64,000 nt of DNA from Pseudoips prasinana (GCA_951640165.1 OX621242.1:38521501-38585500), one strand, 5' to 3'. Numbered from the stretch's first letter, positions 1-11,998 are shown. Notes: generated by a model from the letters alone, not told the origin. Numbers and translations are program-made.

Positions 1-303
1 AGACTTGTACTTGACGAGATCCCTAGGTCAACAAAATATAACAAAAGCAGTCTGGCTATGTGTGTACGTCTATATAATAAATTACCTAACAATCTAAAAA
101 TACTAGAATACAGATTATTTAGAATTGAGCTATATAAATGGTTAAATGGAAATAACTTCTATAGCACTAAGGAATTCCTGTAACTGAAATTTGCATGCCT
201 TAATTTTTAAGCAAAACATGTATGGTCTAATTGTATTTTTAACAGCTTTGTATACCATGTTTTTTGGCAAATAAAGATATGACTTATGACTTATGACTTA
301 TGA
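1..303 (+). pseudogene. LINE 3' end (CR1-like), copy A
   Basis: The frame running to the TAA at 181-183 encodes the last residues of a non-LTR retrotransposon reverse transcriptase, including the motif VRLYNKLPNNLK and the ending STKEFL. A 3' untranslated region follows, with AATAAAG and a short tandem tail of CTTATGA units. Such short-repeat tails are usual for CR1/Zenon-type LINEs. The fragment is cut by the window edge and cannot be functional. Confidence 0.75.
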
Positions 304-374
304 TAATAAGTATATATCTGGGTATACTGTTTGAAACGATTTTCTTTGAAATTATTTATTAAGAGCTACTCTTT

Positions 375-620
375 CTTTCTTCTTTATCTTATGGGCAGTG
401 GTTACCCTGGTGTCATAGTTGTTCAAGCCGCCCAGAGTAGGCCTCTGACATGGCTTATCGACTGTTGTCTAATTACTACAACTGGGATGCTCAGGAATTG
501 AAGTACTTTTACGGTCACCCATCTATGGACTGATCGCGTGCTTATAAGCTTCACTTCGCCGATCACTTATGCCCATAAATTATCGGCGATTGGTGACTGC
601 AACTGGCCATTAGCGCCATG
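375..620 (-). repeat. 5S-rRNA-like SINE, copy A
   Basis: Read on the minus strand, the head has GTGATCGGCGAAGTGAAGC followed by GATGGGTGACCG. These sit where 5S rRNA has its internal box A and box C. The same family appears at 43206-43427, 57703-57900 and 57985-58251. The tail is a GAA-rich run near 375. Confidence 0.55.
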
Positions 621-744
621 AGAGCAACCTTTACTTTTTATTTTTAATTAAATAGTTATATATATAGTCCATAATGTACATTTTATGGACTTAAAAGAGT
701 CTCATATCAGAATGATAAATGATAAAAAAGATTAAAGACAAAGT

Positions 745-880
745 CTGAACTAGGAAATTAAATTTCCGTATCGCAGGGTACTTTACAAACATATAATTGA
801 CGGACACAAATTACATCCACATTAAGAACAACTACATCACACAAGAAGTTGTACTATTCGGGAATCGAGCCCGAGTCATT
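745..880 (-). repeat. Partial tRNA-derived SINE, copy A
   Basis: It contains ACTTTACAAACATATAAT and a CGGGAATCGAGCCCG block (a decayed B box on the minus strand), shared with the fuller elements at 53842-54027 and 61729-61883. The duplicate lies at 8476-8611. Confidence 0.5.
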
Positions 881-1111
881 GATTGGGTGATTGGTATAGA
901 GTAATATAAGAAAAAATTGCACTAAGGTATATAATATTAGGCTTACTTTGGAACCTAAAATCAATGACAATTGGATATTACAATCAAAATCAGTGATCAA
1001 TTGAAATGGAATATTATCACTGATTTTAGGCAGTCACGAAGTGCGGTTGTAAGCCAAATGTTACGTATTTATGGCATCATCATGTCAGCCAAGTTACGTC
1101 CACTGCTGAAC

Positions 1112-1378
1112 AATAATATCTATAATAATATAATATCTAGGGACAATGTCACACAGATCATCCTAGCCCCAAACTAAGCAAAGCTTGTACTATGGGTACC
1201 AGGTGATGATATACATACTTATATAGATAGATAAATACTTAAATACACAGAAAACATCCATGACTCAGAAACAAATATTCATGCTCATCACACAAATATT
1301 TGCACTTACCGGGGTTCGAACCCGGGACCACCAACTTCGTAGGCAGGAGCACTACCAACTAGGCTACGGTGATCGTCG
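1112..1378 (-). repeat. tRNA-derived SINE, family I, copy A
   Basis: It is the reverse complement of the complete plus-strand element at 55430-55690. The head has a B box (GGTTCGAACCC) and an A-box region (TAGCCTAGTTGGTAG). The body and tail carry AAGCTTTGCTTAGTTTGGG and end in TAATAATATC. It is complete from head to tail. Confidence 0.8.
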
Positions 1379-1381
1379 AAA

Positions 1382-1465
1382 CAAAAGCCTCCCCAAGGGA
1401 TAAGGGGATATGCCATAATCACCACGCTTGGCAGACGGGTTGGTGATCGCAGCTCGATGGTCATA
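1382..1465 (+). repeat. Fragment of dispersed repeat family V, copy A
   Basis: It contains ATATGCCATAATCACCACG and TTGGCAGACGGGTTGG, also seen at 21600-21790, 28175-28425, 54703-54945, 57900-57985 and (minus) 60955-61100. The class is unknown. It recurs at 9113-9196 in copy B. Confidence 0.6.
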
Positions 1466-2104
1466 TAATAGTATCGCAGTTTCATGATTATATTTTGTAC
1501 TTATGTATATAGGTAAATTTGATGTTAGGTACTCAATATTTATTATCAGAATGAAGAAAGAACTATATGCGAATACCTAGCATCTTATTTCTTTCCATAA
1601 ACACAATCGTGTAAAAAAACAAAAGCAATTTCCTATGAAACGATCCTATATCTTCAAAAATAATACAGACAAAATTCAAACCCGACCTTAGTAAGAAAAA
1701 CATACATAATTTGACAAAACCCCGACCTAACCCTTGATGCGGCCATGCTGTCCCGATCACCTTATTCTACTCCATCACGGGGTGGACGGGGGAATATTGG
1801 AATATTTTTCATACAAACACGTCTCTACGTGGACACTTCCACTTGATACAATATTGCTGATTAGGGTGGGGTTACATGGACGTGGTAATATTTTTAGCTA
1901 CCCACTTGTTTGTCACATGGAAATAAATAAATAATTAATATTTTGAGACATCCAGGCTACTTGTCTCTGAAGGAAACGCCCGCTCAAATGAAATTAAACC
2001 CTGCGTCGCGCGCAAGATATGTTAGAAACGTATAATTAACAAACACAGGACAAACGAAGACTCCTTTTGCGTTACAAAAATAGTTATACTGCGCGGGAAT
2101 CAAA

Positions 2105-2164
2105 CCCGGACACAAAGACACTTTTTGCAGCTGTGCGGCGTGCGCATGTTTCTCTGTCTGTTTC

Positions 2165-2197
<33 letters not shown>

Positions 2198-2353
2198 TAT
2201 AGAAAGCAAGCCAGATATTTTCATTTCTATTTCGCATTGAACAGTGTGGTGTCGCGACGATTATTTTTGTTGAGTGTATACAGGTTTTGTGTACATAATA
2301 AACAATAAGAAATAACTTCATTCCATCCGGGTGTCCCTTGACACCTCTCAAGT
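2105..2353 (-). repeat. Dispersed repeat with (GA)n tract, copy A
   Basis: About 160 bp align with 47531-47758 (opposite strand) at roughly 96 percent, followed by a GA/CAGA microsatellite. Both copies give an open frame starting MRGVKGH, but the differences spread over all codon positions, so I do not call it coding. The duplicate lies at 9836-10084. Confidence 0.7.
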
Positions 2354-2977
2354 TTTTGTAATAATAATCTTAGCGTAAGTTTTCAAGAACTACACAAAAA
2401 AAAATATCATTCAAAAGTACCTACAAAAAGCAACTAAGCTTTTTCAACTCACGTCAATCTTTTCCAGTCCGTAGGTGGTCTCATCACTGTCATACTGTGC
2501 TAATTTTATTTAGATTAAAATGTCTACGGCAGATAATAATGGAAAAGTACCAAATAGAAGCTGAAGCGCCAGGTGTATTAAATACACTTGAGTTTCTTAA
2601 AGTATAAAGAAATACAGGCGGGAAACTTTCCTAATGTCATGTAAACCTTTTTGGAAGCTGTAGGTGGTCGAGTCAGTGTTGGCGGTCAAACTTTATATAT
2701 TTTATGTTTCGGCACACCGCTCCGCCCTCTCGCATTTATTACACCGCTTGGAGCTTTGAAAAAATATTGTATTGTACGAAATGTGGTTTGGATTATATCT
2801 GTCTACCATTTTCTGTAAGTAGATTACATTTATTTTTATCTTTAATTTGGGAAAAACGTGTACTTACTTACGTATACGTGAGCAGTGTTTTATGGCGCTA
2901 GAGCTGTTTAAGCCAACGCCTAGGCTTCGCCCATAATTGTACGTGAGATACTCTCGGGCCATATATGTATATATATA

Positions 2978-3398
2978 CAGACTGGCCGAGGAGTTGACGT
3001 TAAAACGCAAAATTTTGATACTTTATGATGAGGAGAATCCGAATCACCCTCATAAATGTTCTAATATTTTGCGTAGTTTTCGGTGTAGAATTTTTTACTG
3101 ATATTTTTCGTAATTTTCACTAACATCAGTTTTCTATGTTTTTCCCGTTCTGTTGAATATTTCTGGTTTAGTTTTTTGTGATAACTAGTTAGTATAGTTT
3201 AACCTAACTCCCTAAAAGTATGGTTAATCTAATCATTGCAGAACTGACTTAGAATTTATCCGAAAGTTCAAAATTAGGGTTTGGGCTCAGGACTCATAAA
3301 TTTTCAAAGTATCAAATAAACGCAAAGTCGTAGAACATACATGAGGGTGATTCGGATACTCCTCATCATAAATTATCAACTACTCGGTCACCCAGTAT
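2978..3398. mobile_element. MITE with about 95-bp terminal inverted repeats, copy A
   Basis: The left end (ACTGGCCGAGGAGTTGA, then GATGAGGAGAATCCGAATCA) is matched in inverted orientation by the right end (TGATTCGGATACTCCTCATC, ending CGGTCACCCAGT). The arms diverge modestly and the right arm lacks about 20 bp. The element lies in a (TA)5 tract, has no coding capacity, and is about 420 bp long, as expected of a non-autonomous DNA element. Confidence 0.75.
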
Positions 3399-4229
3399 TT
3401 TAAACTTTTTTGTATTAACAACAAGAACCTTTCCATCATAACTAATTTCAAATGCCCAACCATAAAAACATATTCCTCGTGCACCACCCTTCTTATACAT
3501 CGGACGATATCTTGTTATAATAACGAACAGTCATCCAATACAGCGGGTGTCCGTTTACGACGGACCCCTAATCTCACGGAACCCACCTTGATATCGCCTT
3601 AATAAAGACGTCACGTGGACATTGCTCGTAAAAATCATGTGACGCGATATCTAAACTGTCGGAGGAAGATGTGTCCACGTCATTTGGACACGTTATGACC
3701 GAACGCTTATCTATGGAATATTGAAAATCAAGTCATGCAGGTGATCTGAAAAATAAATGGACATGGGACATGTGCTACCGCGTCGGTAGTTTTATGCAAA
3801 CCCCCCCTCCCCCCACTCGCTAATGAACGCTGACAATCTTAATCAGACCCGAAAGCAAAATAATGATACCTGGTATGCATTTTTAAAGGTGTAGAGAGGT
3901 GTTTCACCAATCAAGCTGCTCAGAGACCTAATAGAACTACTTACTAAACTTATATACCTACTCGTAAATATTTACAATCATAATCTCAAAAAAGGAACAT
4001 CATAGATTTCATCACCCGGCAGGTATCGAACCAGCACGGTCTACATATCAGTAGTTGGTCTACAGTAGGCGCTCTGCGTTAAGCTACGACCGATACACAT
4101 TTGACAAATCAAAGTCAGGATTCCCTTGATAACATTTTTTCTAATTCTTCTTCTTTCAATTCTCTCAGAGCTTTGCATTGGAAATAATGTTAAAAAAGTA
4201 AAATTTAATATACATTCATGTTGCGTCAC
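3399..4229. other. No gene recognised; non-coding, copy A
   Basis: AT-rich DNA with no supported frame. A poly-C stretch near 3801-3815 and a decayed tRNA-like B box near 4015-4035 (CCCGGCAGGTATCGAACC) are the only landmarks. The same holds for 12420-13250. Confidence 0.6.
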
Positions 4230-4446
4230 CCCCGTACTGAGGTAGTCCACGAAGGGCACCCATCTGAATGGCACCTGCGCGAATGGCACCTAGCCTAGTC
4301 CACGAAAGGCACCTATCAATACTTTTGGCAGGTGCTCTTCGTGGATTCAATTTATTTTTTGCATTCTTGTCCACGAACGGCACCTACGTTAACCGTTACA
4401 GTAACCTAGGTTATTAAATGAAAACGTGGACTACCTCCCCGTACTA
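4230..4446. mobile_element. Small palindromic element, copy A
   Basis: GTACTGAGGTAGTCCACG at the left end is mirrored by CGTGGACTACCTCCCCGTAC at the right end. The interior repeats the motif CACGAAnGGCACC several times in both orientations. This looks like a foldback or MITE-like repeat. The duplicate lies at 13251-13467. Confidence 0.6.
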
Positions 4447-5209
4447 AGATCAACTTAAGTCCTTACTTGTTGTATACCTGAGATCAAATTTATTTACAAT
4501 TCCTTATTTTTTTTTGTATTATACAACTTGACATTTTATAATTTGACATGTATTTCATAATTACTAATTTATTGACATTGTGTTAATTTATTGTGTGCGG
4601 GGCGTGGCTGATCTAAAAATATTGTTCACCATATGTATTTTATACATACATCCACGATAAACACATTTCATTTCATACAAGTTTTAACTAAATGTTAAAT
4701 TAAATTAATTCTAGAGATTGAGTCATAGCTAGTTCAATACACCCCGTGTTGTTATTGCAAATTTTATTCACTGCGCAAAAAACTAAATTGAAATCGGTTT
4801 TCGTATTTTAGAATACTCATTGTTTTTTAACAGGCCAACAACTCGAAGCATTTACGCAGAAAATACAGGAGCATGCATGGATATTGGATACTAGAATGTA
4901 TAACAAAATTAGGGGTAAACAGACAAATATTTATATATTAAAGTCCAAGCATTTTAAAATATTTTATTTTGTGTTATAAAGTATAGCTAGTAGTATGTTG
5001 TTCTATGGCTGGGTGTAATTTTATATAATACATACGTATCTAAAAATGTATAAGTAGGTTTATCATTTGTCTAGTTACCATAGTAACTACTCCGCCTAGT
5101 TTGGGATCAGATGGCTGTGTGTTAGTTGTCAAGATACTTATTTATGATATTTACTTAGTTTATATTGTACATTTCTTATATTGTACATTAGTGGTTGTTC
5201 GAGTGACAA

Positions 5210-5335
5210 AGTTATTCAAGCCTAAGAGTATTCCTCTGCTATCGTTTAACAGCTGCTGTCTCATGACAACAATCACGACCAACAGCTTAATGTGCCCTTC
5301 TAAAAACAAATGCGCTAGGACATTACCCTCATCTA
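5210..5335 (-). repeat. Fragment of the 5S-like SINE 3' part, copy A
   Basis: The block from TTATTCAAGCCTAAGAG to TGCCCTTCTAAA is a decayed version of the region in 57985-58251 that follows the 5S-like head. It recurs at 14231-14356. Confidence 0.4.
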
Positions 5336-5454
5336 AATAAGTACTCTTACGCAGATAGCTTACAGGCAAGTGAGACGTTTAAAACCGCGCAACTAGACGG
5401 AGCCATTTAAAGTTAGACCAATAGTGTAATATAACATTGTTAACAGGTATTAAT

Positions 5455-5558
5455 ATCGCGGGAAGCCGCTGGATGCGGGCAGCGCAGGACCAGCTATTGT
5501 GGAGGCCTTAGTCCAGCAGTAGACGTCTTTCAGCTGATATGATGATGATGATGATTAA
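5455..5558 (+). pseudogene. RTE-type LINE 3' tail, copy A
   Basis: The translation gives AGSRWMRAAQDQLLWR, then the decayed end of the ORF (normally QQWTSF). A (GATGAT)n tail follows. This is the C-terminus and 3' end of an RTE-clade reverse transcriptase. Confidence 0.75.
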
Positions 5559-6830
5559 TGCGACTAATTTTAATTGTTATTTTCCCGTTCAACTTGCAGG
5601 GGCTGGTGAGCCCGTGTCCACGATCAAAGCCATTTGATAGAATCGTCGGGAAAAATACATTACAGGTTAGTTTCGGTAATATACGGGTAATAAGAATAAT
5701 GTTGTATAATTATGATAGCAGGAAGTTTGAAAGTGTATACTACAAATCGTAATATTATAACAATATAGATATTATTATAGGATCGTATACGCCATATGTA
5801 CTTTAGTATCCAGCGATGTGAGTGCATGCCTCATTCCTGTTGAAGTATTATTCATTTCTCTATTGAAACCAATAACTGAAAAGTCTACACGTTTCAAAAT
5901 TTCATACTGTTATAAGAAAAAATATATTAGGGACATTTTTCTTAAAACCTTACGAAATTTCGACATACCAATACAGTTAACCTCTTCAAATATCAACAAC
6001 TACTTTTGTTAGTCCTCATATTTATATCGAAGTAAAATATCGTAGTGTTCCCAATTTCTTTAGCAACAGAACACGAAGAGCAAAACACAGCTTGGAATAA
6101 ATTCGTAATCAAACCGGAGAGGAAGGTGGGCGACAGTGGACAACAAATATAAAAGTAAGTAATAAAAAGCAGACGACGGCGCGATGACTGCCCAGCGACA
6201 TGTGGCTGGACACTTGCATTTTTTAAAAATAAAATTTGCATACGTTTAGGGTCCCGCACGACCCGTGCACGCTTAGAGACATTTTTAAACAATATTACCC
6301 CAGCTAAGGAGTTTATAAAGCGGTTATACTGCGGTAAAGTACGGCAACTTGGGATCGTCTAATGAAATTGTTTTTGGCTATACGCTACGCTGTAAAGTTT
6401 TATTGAATTGGAAATTTTGTTTGCTAGAAACGTTTTTTGGTGATCAACTTGGCGGATTTTTGTGTTGAAAATAATTCTATATAAAAAGGAATTGGTAGCC
6501 ATCTACATAACTTGTGCGAACGAAACCAAATGTTTACGAAAAACTAAATAAAATATAAATTGGAATTGTCTTATACCTATTTTAAATAGAAAACTGAATT
6601 GAATTGCTTTTTTTCTATTTAGTGTTCAATAAAAGTGGCTAGCATATCACATTGTTTATAAAAAGTAATCACTAGACACTTCCTATAATATTTGCAACCT
6701 GATTGTAAAATTTTAGATAGACGGTGGCTTCTTCTAGCAGTAGGGATTGCAATCTCAGATCATGAGCTTCAAATCCCAGAAATTTGTTTCTTCTTTTTTG
6801 TTTGTTATTTTTTAATAAATTTAATAACCT
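5559..6830. other. No gene recognised, copy A
   Basis: AT-rich DNA. The open frames here are short and lack motifs. The duplicated stretch 14580-15851 is the same apart from one substitution. Confidence 0.5.
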
Positions 6831-6833
6831 GGG

Positions 6834-6960
6834 ATATTATTCACATCCAACAATTCGATCCCAAACTAAGCAGAGCTTGTACTACAGAAACCAGATAACT
6901 GATACTGATTACTATTTTTCTATTGTAAACACATAGTTGTACAGATAATTACACCATACT
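6834..6960 (-). repeat. SINE tail, family II, copy A
   Basis: It contains the reverse complement of the shared tail (CCAAACTAAGCAGAGCTTGT, CCAGATAACTGATA). No head is present. The duplicate lies at 15855-15981. Confidence 0.65.
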
Positions 6961-7080
6961 ATTATTACCATTATTTTATTACTATGTGTGTAGGTATGTC
7001 TTGTGTTATTCGAAATAAATTATTCTATTTTATTTTTTAAACTAGGTGGATCGCATGGCATTTTGTATCTCTGCAGTGTG

Positions 7081-7263
7081 TGACCGGAGTTTATACTACA
7101 TAATACTACTTTTCTTTTGTAAATATATACTTATATAGATAATTACACTAAGACTCAGTACAAACAGACATGTTCATGCATACAAATAGCTATCCTGGTA
7201 GGGAGTCGAACCCACGACCTACGGCGTGCAAGGCAAGCATTTACCAAACACGCTCCTGCCTTC
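7081..7263 (-). repeat. tRNA-derived SINE, family II, copy A
   Basis: The minus-strand head has an A-box region (TTTGGTAAATGCTTGCC) and a B box (GGGTTCGACTCCC), followed by the family body (AACATGTCTGTTTGTACTGA). The duplicate lies at 16102-16284. Confidence 0.75.
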
Positions 7264-7635
7264 TGGCAAAAATCGGTATCGTGCGTTGCGGCAATTTAGT
7301 TGTCAGATATGCCTCCTAAGTAGAAGCTCTCTATTTAGAAAGCTATCTGACAATGCATTAAGGAGAAGCATTGTTTATATGACAACACTACCTATTTAAA
7401 ATACGGTATGAAATACAACCTATAGAAAAATACCAAAAATAGGTTATGCCTCATTTATGCCTCTCAGCTAGTTCCTCCATATATTGAACTGAGAAGTTTC
7501 TAAGTGGACTAAGAAATTAGACTAACAAACTGGTTTAGTTTAATTAGTTCAGTTTCATAGATAAATAGCTATCCTAAAGTCACTTCCACTTTATATCATT
7601 TACACCTTGTATATAGCAAAAGAAATGCCTAACCT

Positions 7636-8034
7636 AAGCTAATTTATGAAGCGTGTATGTTTGTACATAAACATAAAGAACTATTTAAAAAAGTAGGAGA
7701 AATTTGTTCTAGAAGTCGGCGGGATCAACATAGACTTGTACTTGACGAGATCCCTAGGTCAACAAAATATAACAAAAGCAGTCTGGCTATGTGTGTACGT
7801 CTATATAATAAATTACCTAACAATCTAAAAATACTAGAATACAGATTATTTAGAATTGAGCTATATAAATGGTTAAATGGAAATAACTTCTATAGCACTA
7901 AGGAATTCCTGTAACTGAAATTTGCATGCCTTAATTTTTAAGCAAAACATGTATGGTCTAATTGTATTTTTAACAGCTTTGTATACCATGTTTTTTGGCA
8001 AATAAAGATATGACTTATGACTTATGACTTATGA
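7636..8034 (+). pseudogene. LINE 3' end (CR1-like), copy B, starts at the duplication junction
   Basis: The frame is open from 7633 to the stop at 7912-7914. It reads KLIYEACMFVHKHKELFKK at the start and STKEFL at the end, a typical C-terminus of a CR1/Jockey-group reverse transcriptase. The 3' UTR ends in CTTATGA repeats. The LINE reading frame begins within three bases of the duplication breakpoint (7635/7636). The simplest view is that the breakpoint cut through a longer LINE whose 5' part lies left of the window. No endonuclease or RT core is present. Confidence 0.8.
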
Positions 8035-8105
8035 TAATAAGTATATATCTGGGTATACTGTTTGAAACGATTTTCTTTGAAATTATTTATTAAGAGCTAC
8101 TCTTT

Positions 8106-8351
8106 CTTTCTTCTTTATCTTATGGGCAGTGGTTACCCTGGTGTCATAGTTGTTCAAGCCGCCCAGAGTAGGCCTCTGACATGGCTTATCGACTGTTGTC
8201 TAATTACTACAACTGGGATGCTCAGGAATTGAAGTACTTTTACGGTCACCCATCTATGGACTGATCGCGTGCTTATAAGCTTCACTTCGCCGATCACTTA
8301 TGCCCATAAATTATCGGCGATTGGTGACTGCAACTGGCCATTAGCGCCATG
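8106..8351 (-). repeat. 5S-rRNA-like SINE, copy B
   Basis: This is the duplicate of the element at 375-620 and looks identical to it. Confidence 0.55.
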
Positions 8352-8842
8352 AGAGCAACCTTTACTTTTTATTTTTAATTAAATAGTTATATATATAGTC
8401 CATAATGTACATTTTATGGACTTAAAAGAGTCTCATATCAGAATGATAAATGATAAAAAAGATTAAAGACAAAGTCTGAACTAGGAAATTAAATTTCCGT
8501 ATCGCAGGGTACTTTACAAACATATAATTGACGGACACAAATTACATCCACATTAAGAACAACTACATCACACAAGAAGTTGTACTATTCGGGAATCGAG
8601 CCCGAGTCATTGATTGGGTGATTGGTATAGAGTAATATAAGAAAAAATTGCACTAAGGTATATAATATTAGGCTTACTTTGGAACCTAAAATCAATGACA
8701 ATTGGATATTACAATCAAAATCAGTGATCAATTGAAATGGAATATTATCACTGATTTTAGGCAGTCACGAAGTGCGGTTGTAAGCCAAATGTTACGTATT
8801 TATGGCATCATCATGTCAGCCAAGTTACGTCCACTGCTGAAC

Positions 8843-9109
8843 AATAATATCTATAATAATATAATATCTAGGGACAATGTCACACAGATCATCCTAGCCC
8901 CAAACTAAGCAAAGCTTGTACTATGGGTACCAGGTGATGATATACATACTTATATAGATAGATAAATACTTAAATACACAGAAAACATCCATGACTCAGA
9001 AACAAATATTCATGCTCATCACACAAATATTTGCACTTACCGGGGTTCGAACCCGGGACCACCAACTTCGTAGGCAGGAGCACTACCAACTAGGCTACGG
9101 TGATCGTCG
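8843..9109 (-). repeat. tRNA-derived SINE, family I, copy B
   Basis: This is the duplicate of the SINE at 1112-1378, with the same B box and LINE-like tail. Confidence 0.8.
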
Positions 9110-9835
9110 AAACAAAAGCCTCCCCAAGGGATAAGGGGATATGCCATAATCACCACGCTTGGCAGACGGGTTGGTGATCGCAGCTCGATGGTCATATAAT
9201 AGTATCGCAGTTTCATGATTATATTTTGTACTTATGTATATAGGTAAATTTGATGTTAGGTACTCAATATTTATTATCAGAATGAAGAAAGAACTATATG
9301 CGAATACCTAGCATCTTATTTCTTTCCATAAACACAATCGTGTAAAAAAACAAAAGCAATTTCCTATGAAACGATCCTATATCTTCAAAAATAATACAGA
9401 CAAAATTCAAACCCGACCTTAGTAAGAAAAACATACATAATTTGACAAAACCCCGACCTAACCCTTGATGCGGCCATGCTGTCCCGATCACCTTATTCTA
9501 CTCCATCACGGGGTGGACGGGGGAATATTGGAATATTTTTCATACAAACACGTCTCTACGTGGACACTTCCACTTGATACAATATTGCTGATTAGGGTGG
9601 GGTTACATGGACGTGGTAATATTTTTAGCTACCCACTTGTTTGTCACATGGAAATAAATAAATAATTAATATTTTGAGACATCCAGGCTACTTGTCTCTG
9701 AAGGAAACGCCCGCTCAAATGAAATTAAACCCTGCGTCGCGCGCAAGATATGTTAGAAACGTATAATTAACAAACACAGGACAAACGAAGACTCCTTTTG
9801 CGTTACAAAAATAGTTATACTGCGCGGGAATCAAA

Positions 9836-9895
9836 CCCGGACACAAAGACACTTTTTGCAGCTGTGCGGCGTGCGCATGTTTCTCTGTCTGTTTC

Positions 9896-9928
<33 letters not shown>

Positions 9929-10084
9929 TATAGAAAGCAAGCCAGATATTTTCATTTCTATTTCGCATTGAACAGTGTGGTGTCGCGACGATTATTTTTG
10001 TTGAGTGTATACAGGTTTTGTGTACATAATAAACAATAAGAAATAACTTCATTCCATCCGGGTGTCCCTTGACACCTCTCAAGT
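9836..10084 (-). repeat. Dispersed repeat with (GA)n tract, copy B
   Basis: This is the duplicate of 2105-2353, including the CT/GA microsatellite at about 9902-9928. Confidence 0.7.
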
Positions 10085-10704
10085 TTTTGTAATAATAATC
10101 TTAGCGTAAGTTTTCAAGAACTACACAAAAAAAAATATCATTCAAAAGTACCTACAAAAAGCAACTAAGCTTTTTCAACTCACGTCAATCTTTTCCAGTC
10201 CGTAGGTGGTCTCATCACTGTCATACTGTGCTAATTTTATTTAGATTAAAATGTCTACGGCAGATAATAATGGAAAAGTACCAAATAGAAGCTGAAGCGC
10301 CAGGTGTATTAAATACACTTGAGTTTCTTAAAGTATAAAGAAATACAGGCGGGAAACTTTCCTAATGTCATGTAAACCTTTTTGGAAGCTGTAGGTGGTC
10401 GAGTCAGTGTTGGCGGTCAAACTTTATATATTTTATGTTTCGGCACACCGCTCCGCCCTCTCGCATTTATTACACCGCTTGGAGCTTTGAAAAAATATTG
10501 TATTGTACGAAATGTGGTTTGGATTATATCTGTCTACCATTTTCTGTAAGTAGATTACATTTATTTTTATCTTTAATTTGGGAAAAACGTGTACTTACTT
10601 ACGTATACGTGAGCAGTGTTTTATGGCGCTAGAGCTGTTTAAGCCAACGCCTAGGCTTCGCCCATAATTGTACGTGAGATACTCTCGGGCCATATATGTA
10701 TATA

Positions 10705-11992
10705 TTAGGTCTTTACCTATGAAATTGCCGTTCTGCAGTACTGGCCATTTCAAATCAAAATAATTTTTGTTTGGCTAAGAATTCTAATTTCAAATTAATT
10801 TTATTTTAAAAACATGGATTCTTTTTTCCAAAAGTAGTCATTTCTTTATTGATTAGTGTTACATTTTCATCGCATTTCAATCTTTTTCGTCATCATGGAT
10901 ACGTTAAAAATTCGAGTAATTATGGAATATGAGTACCGTCGTGGCAGCAACGCGGCACAAGCGGCACGCAACATCAACGACGTTTACGGAGCTAACACTA
11001 CAAACCAACGCACCACCTGTTATTGGTTTGCTCGCTTCCGTTCTGGAAATTTCGACCTGAAAAATGAACCTCGCGGTCGTCCGAAGACTTTGGTCGACAA
11101 TGACGAATTAAAGGCGGTTGTGGAAGCTGATGATACACAATCTACGGCTGAATTAGCAGCAGCTTTCGACGTTAGCGTCAAAACAATATTGGTCCATTTG
11201 CGTCAAATTGGCAAGGTAAAAAAGCTTGACAAATGGGTGCCCCACGAACTCAATGATCGCCAGCGCGAAGTACGCGTCGAGACGTGCCTTGCACTGCTCA
11301 ACAGACACACAAATGAAGGAATTTTGAACCGCATTGTTACCTGCGATGAAAAATGGATTCTGTTTGATAACCGCAAGCGCTCAGCAAGTTGGTTGGATCC
11401 TGGTTCAGCACCTAAACAATGCCCTAAACGAAAACTTACCCCTAGAAAAGTGATGGTCACTGTTTGGTGGTCTAGCGCCGGTGTGATTCATCACAGCTTC
11501 TTACCAAACGGGGTGAGCATTACTGCAGATGTGTACTGTGAAGAACTGAGCACAATGATGGAGAAGCTGGCGCATCTCCAACCAGCATTGGTCAATCGCT
11601 CGTCTCCGCTGCTCCTGCACGACAACGCGCAACCTCATACTGCACAGCAGACGGTCTCCAAGTTGCAAGAACTGGGGTTGGAAGCTCTCCGTCATCCGCC
11701 CTACTAACCAGACCTTGCGCCTACAGACTACTACTTTTTCCAGAATTTGGATAACTTCTTGGCGGGAAAAAAATTCAATACCCGAGAGGCAGTACAAAAT
11801 GCCTTTGAAGAATTTGTTGCCTCCCGTCCAGCTGATTTCTTTAAGAAGGGCATCAATAAACTGCCACTGCGATGGCAAAGATGCATTGATTGCATGGGTG
11901 ATTACTTCGATTAATACAAATAAAAAAATTCATGAAAAAAATTCGTTTAAATTTTTTCATACAAAACGGCAATTTCATAGGTAAAGACCTAT
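10705..11992 (+). mobile_element. Full-length mariner, 1288 bp, with defective transposase
   Basis: The terminal inverted repeats share 26 identical bases, beginning AGGTCTTTACCTATG. The outermost base pair differs (left end TTAGG; right end, reversed, ATAGG). Comparison with the empty site near 2969-2978 shows g(TA)5cagac converted to g(TA)3, element, (TA)3cagac. That gives a 1288-bp element plus a 2-bp TA duplication, which equals the 1290-bp shift between the two copies of the unit. Both ends look intact, so it could be moved in trans. Confidence 0.97.
10895..11914 (+). pseudogene. Mariner transposase, nonsense mutation
   Basis: This is a DD34D mariner transposase. The ATG at 10895 (MDTLKIR) is preferred over the upstream GTG at 10856, because that extension has no family counterpart. 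The N-terminal half is the paired helix-turn-helix DNA-binding region. WVPHEL is at residues 114-119, the first catalytic Asp at 151 (CDEKW) and the second at 243. Codon 271 is TAA at 11705-11707 where the copy at 37902 has TCA, so the product stops at 270 residues and loses the third Asp (278) and the YSPDLAP motif. Residue 246 is Gln here and Arg in the intact copy, a G-to-A change in a CpG. Downstream sequence to 11914 stays in frame, so the stop is recent. Confidence 0.97.
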
Positions 11993-11998
11993 TATATA

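Larger units (their letters stand above)
1..7635. repeat. Tandem duplication copy A (left end outside the window)
   Basis: Bases 1-7635 recur at 7732-16656, at offset 7731 up to the mariner and offset 9021 after it. By eye I find only two substitutions: A5206 versus T14227 and T6106 versus C15127. Identity ends at 7635/16656, after the shared sequence ATGCCTAACCT. The unit is 7731 bp, so about 95 bp of this copy lie left of the window. It holds only repeat remnants and non-coding DNA. A collapsed or duplicated assembly cannot be excluded. Confidence 0.95.

Noticed and set aside
2100..2351. Frame with an Arg-Glu-rich run shared with 47534-47758
   Set aside because: The run is a translated GA microsatellite, and differences between copies do not favour silent sites.
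971..6898. Many 60-100-codon open frames, repeated identically in copy B
   Set aside because: Their conservation is explained by the recent duplication of whole DNA. None has a motif, codon bias or a plausible start context, and the frames overlap SINEs and LINE tails.
10856..10894. GTG start 13 codons upstream of the mariner ATG
   Set aside because: A GTG start is not expected in an insect, and the extra residues have no counterpart in mariner transposases. ATG at 10895/37902 is used instead.
11203..11878. Minus-strand frames inside the mariners (also 38210-38702)
   Set aside because: Antisense shadows of the transposase gene.
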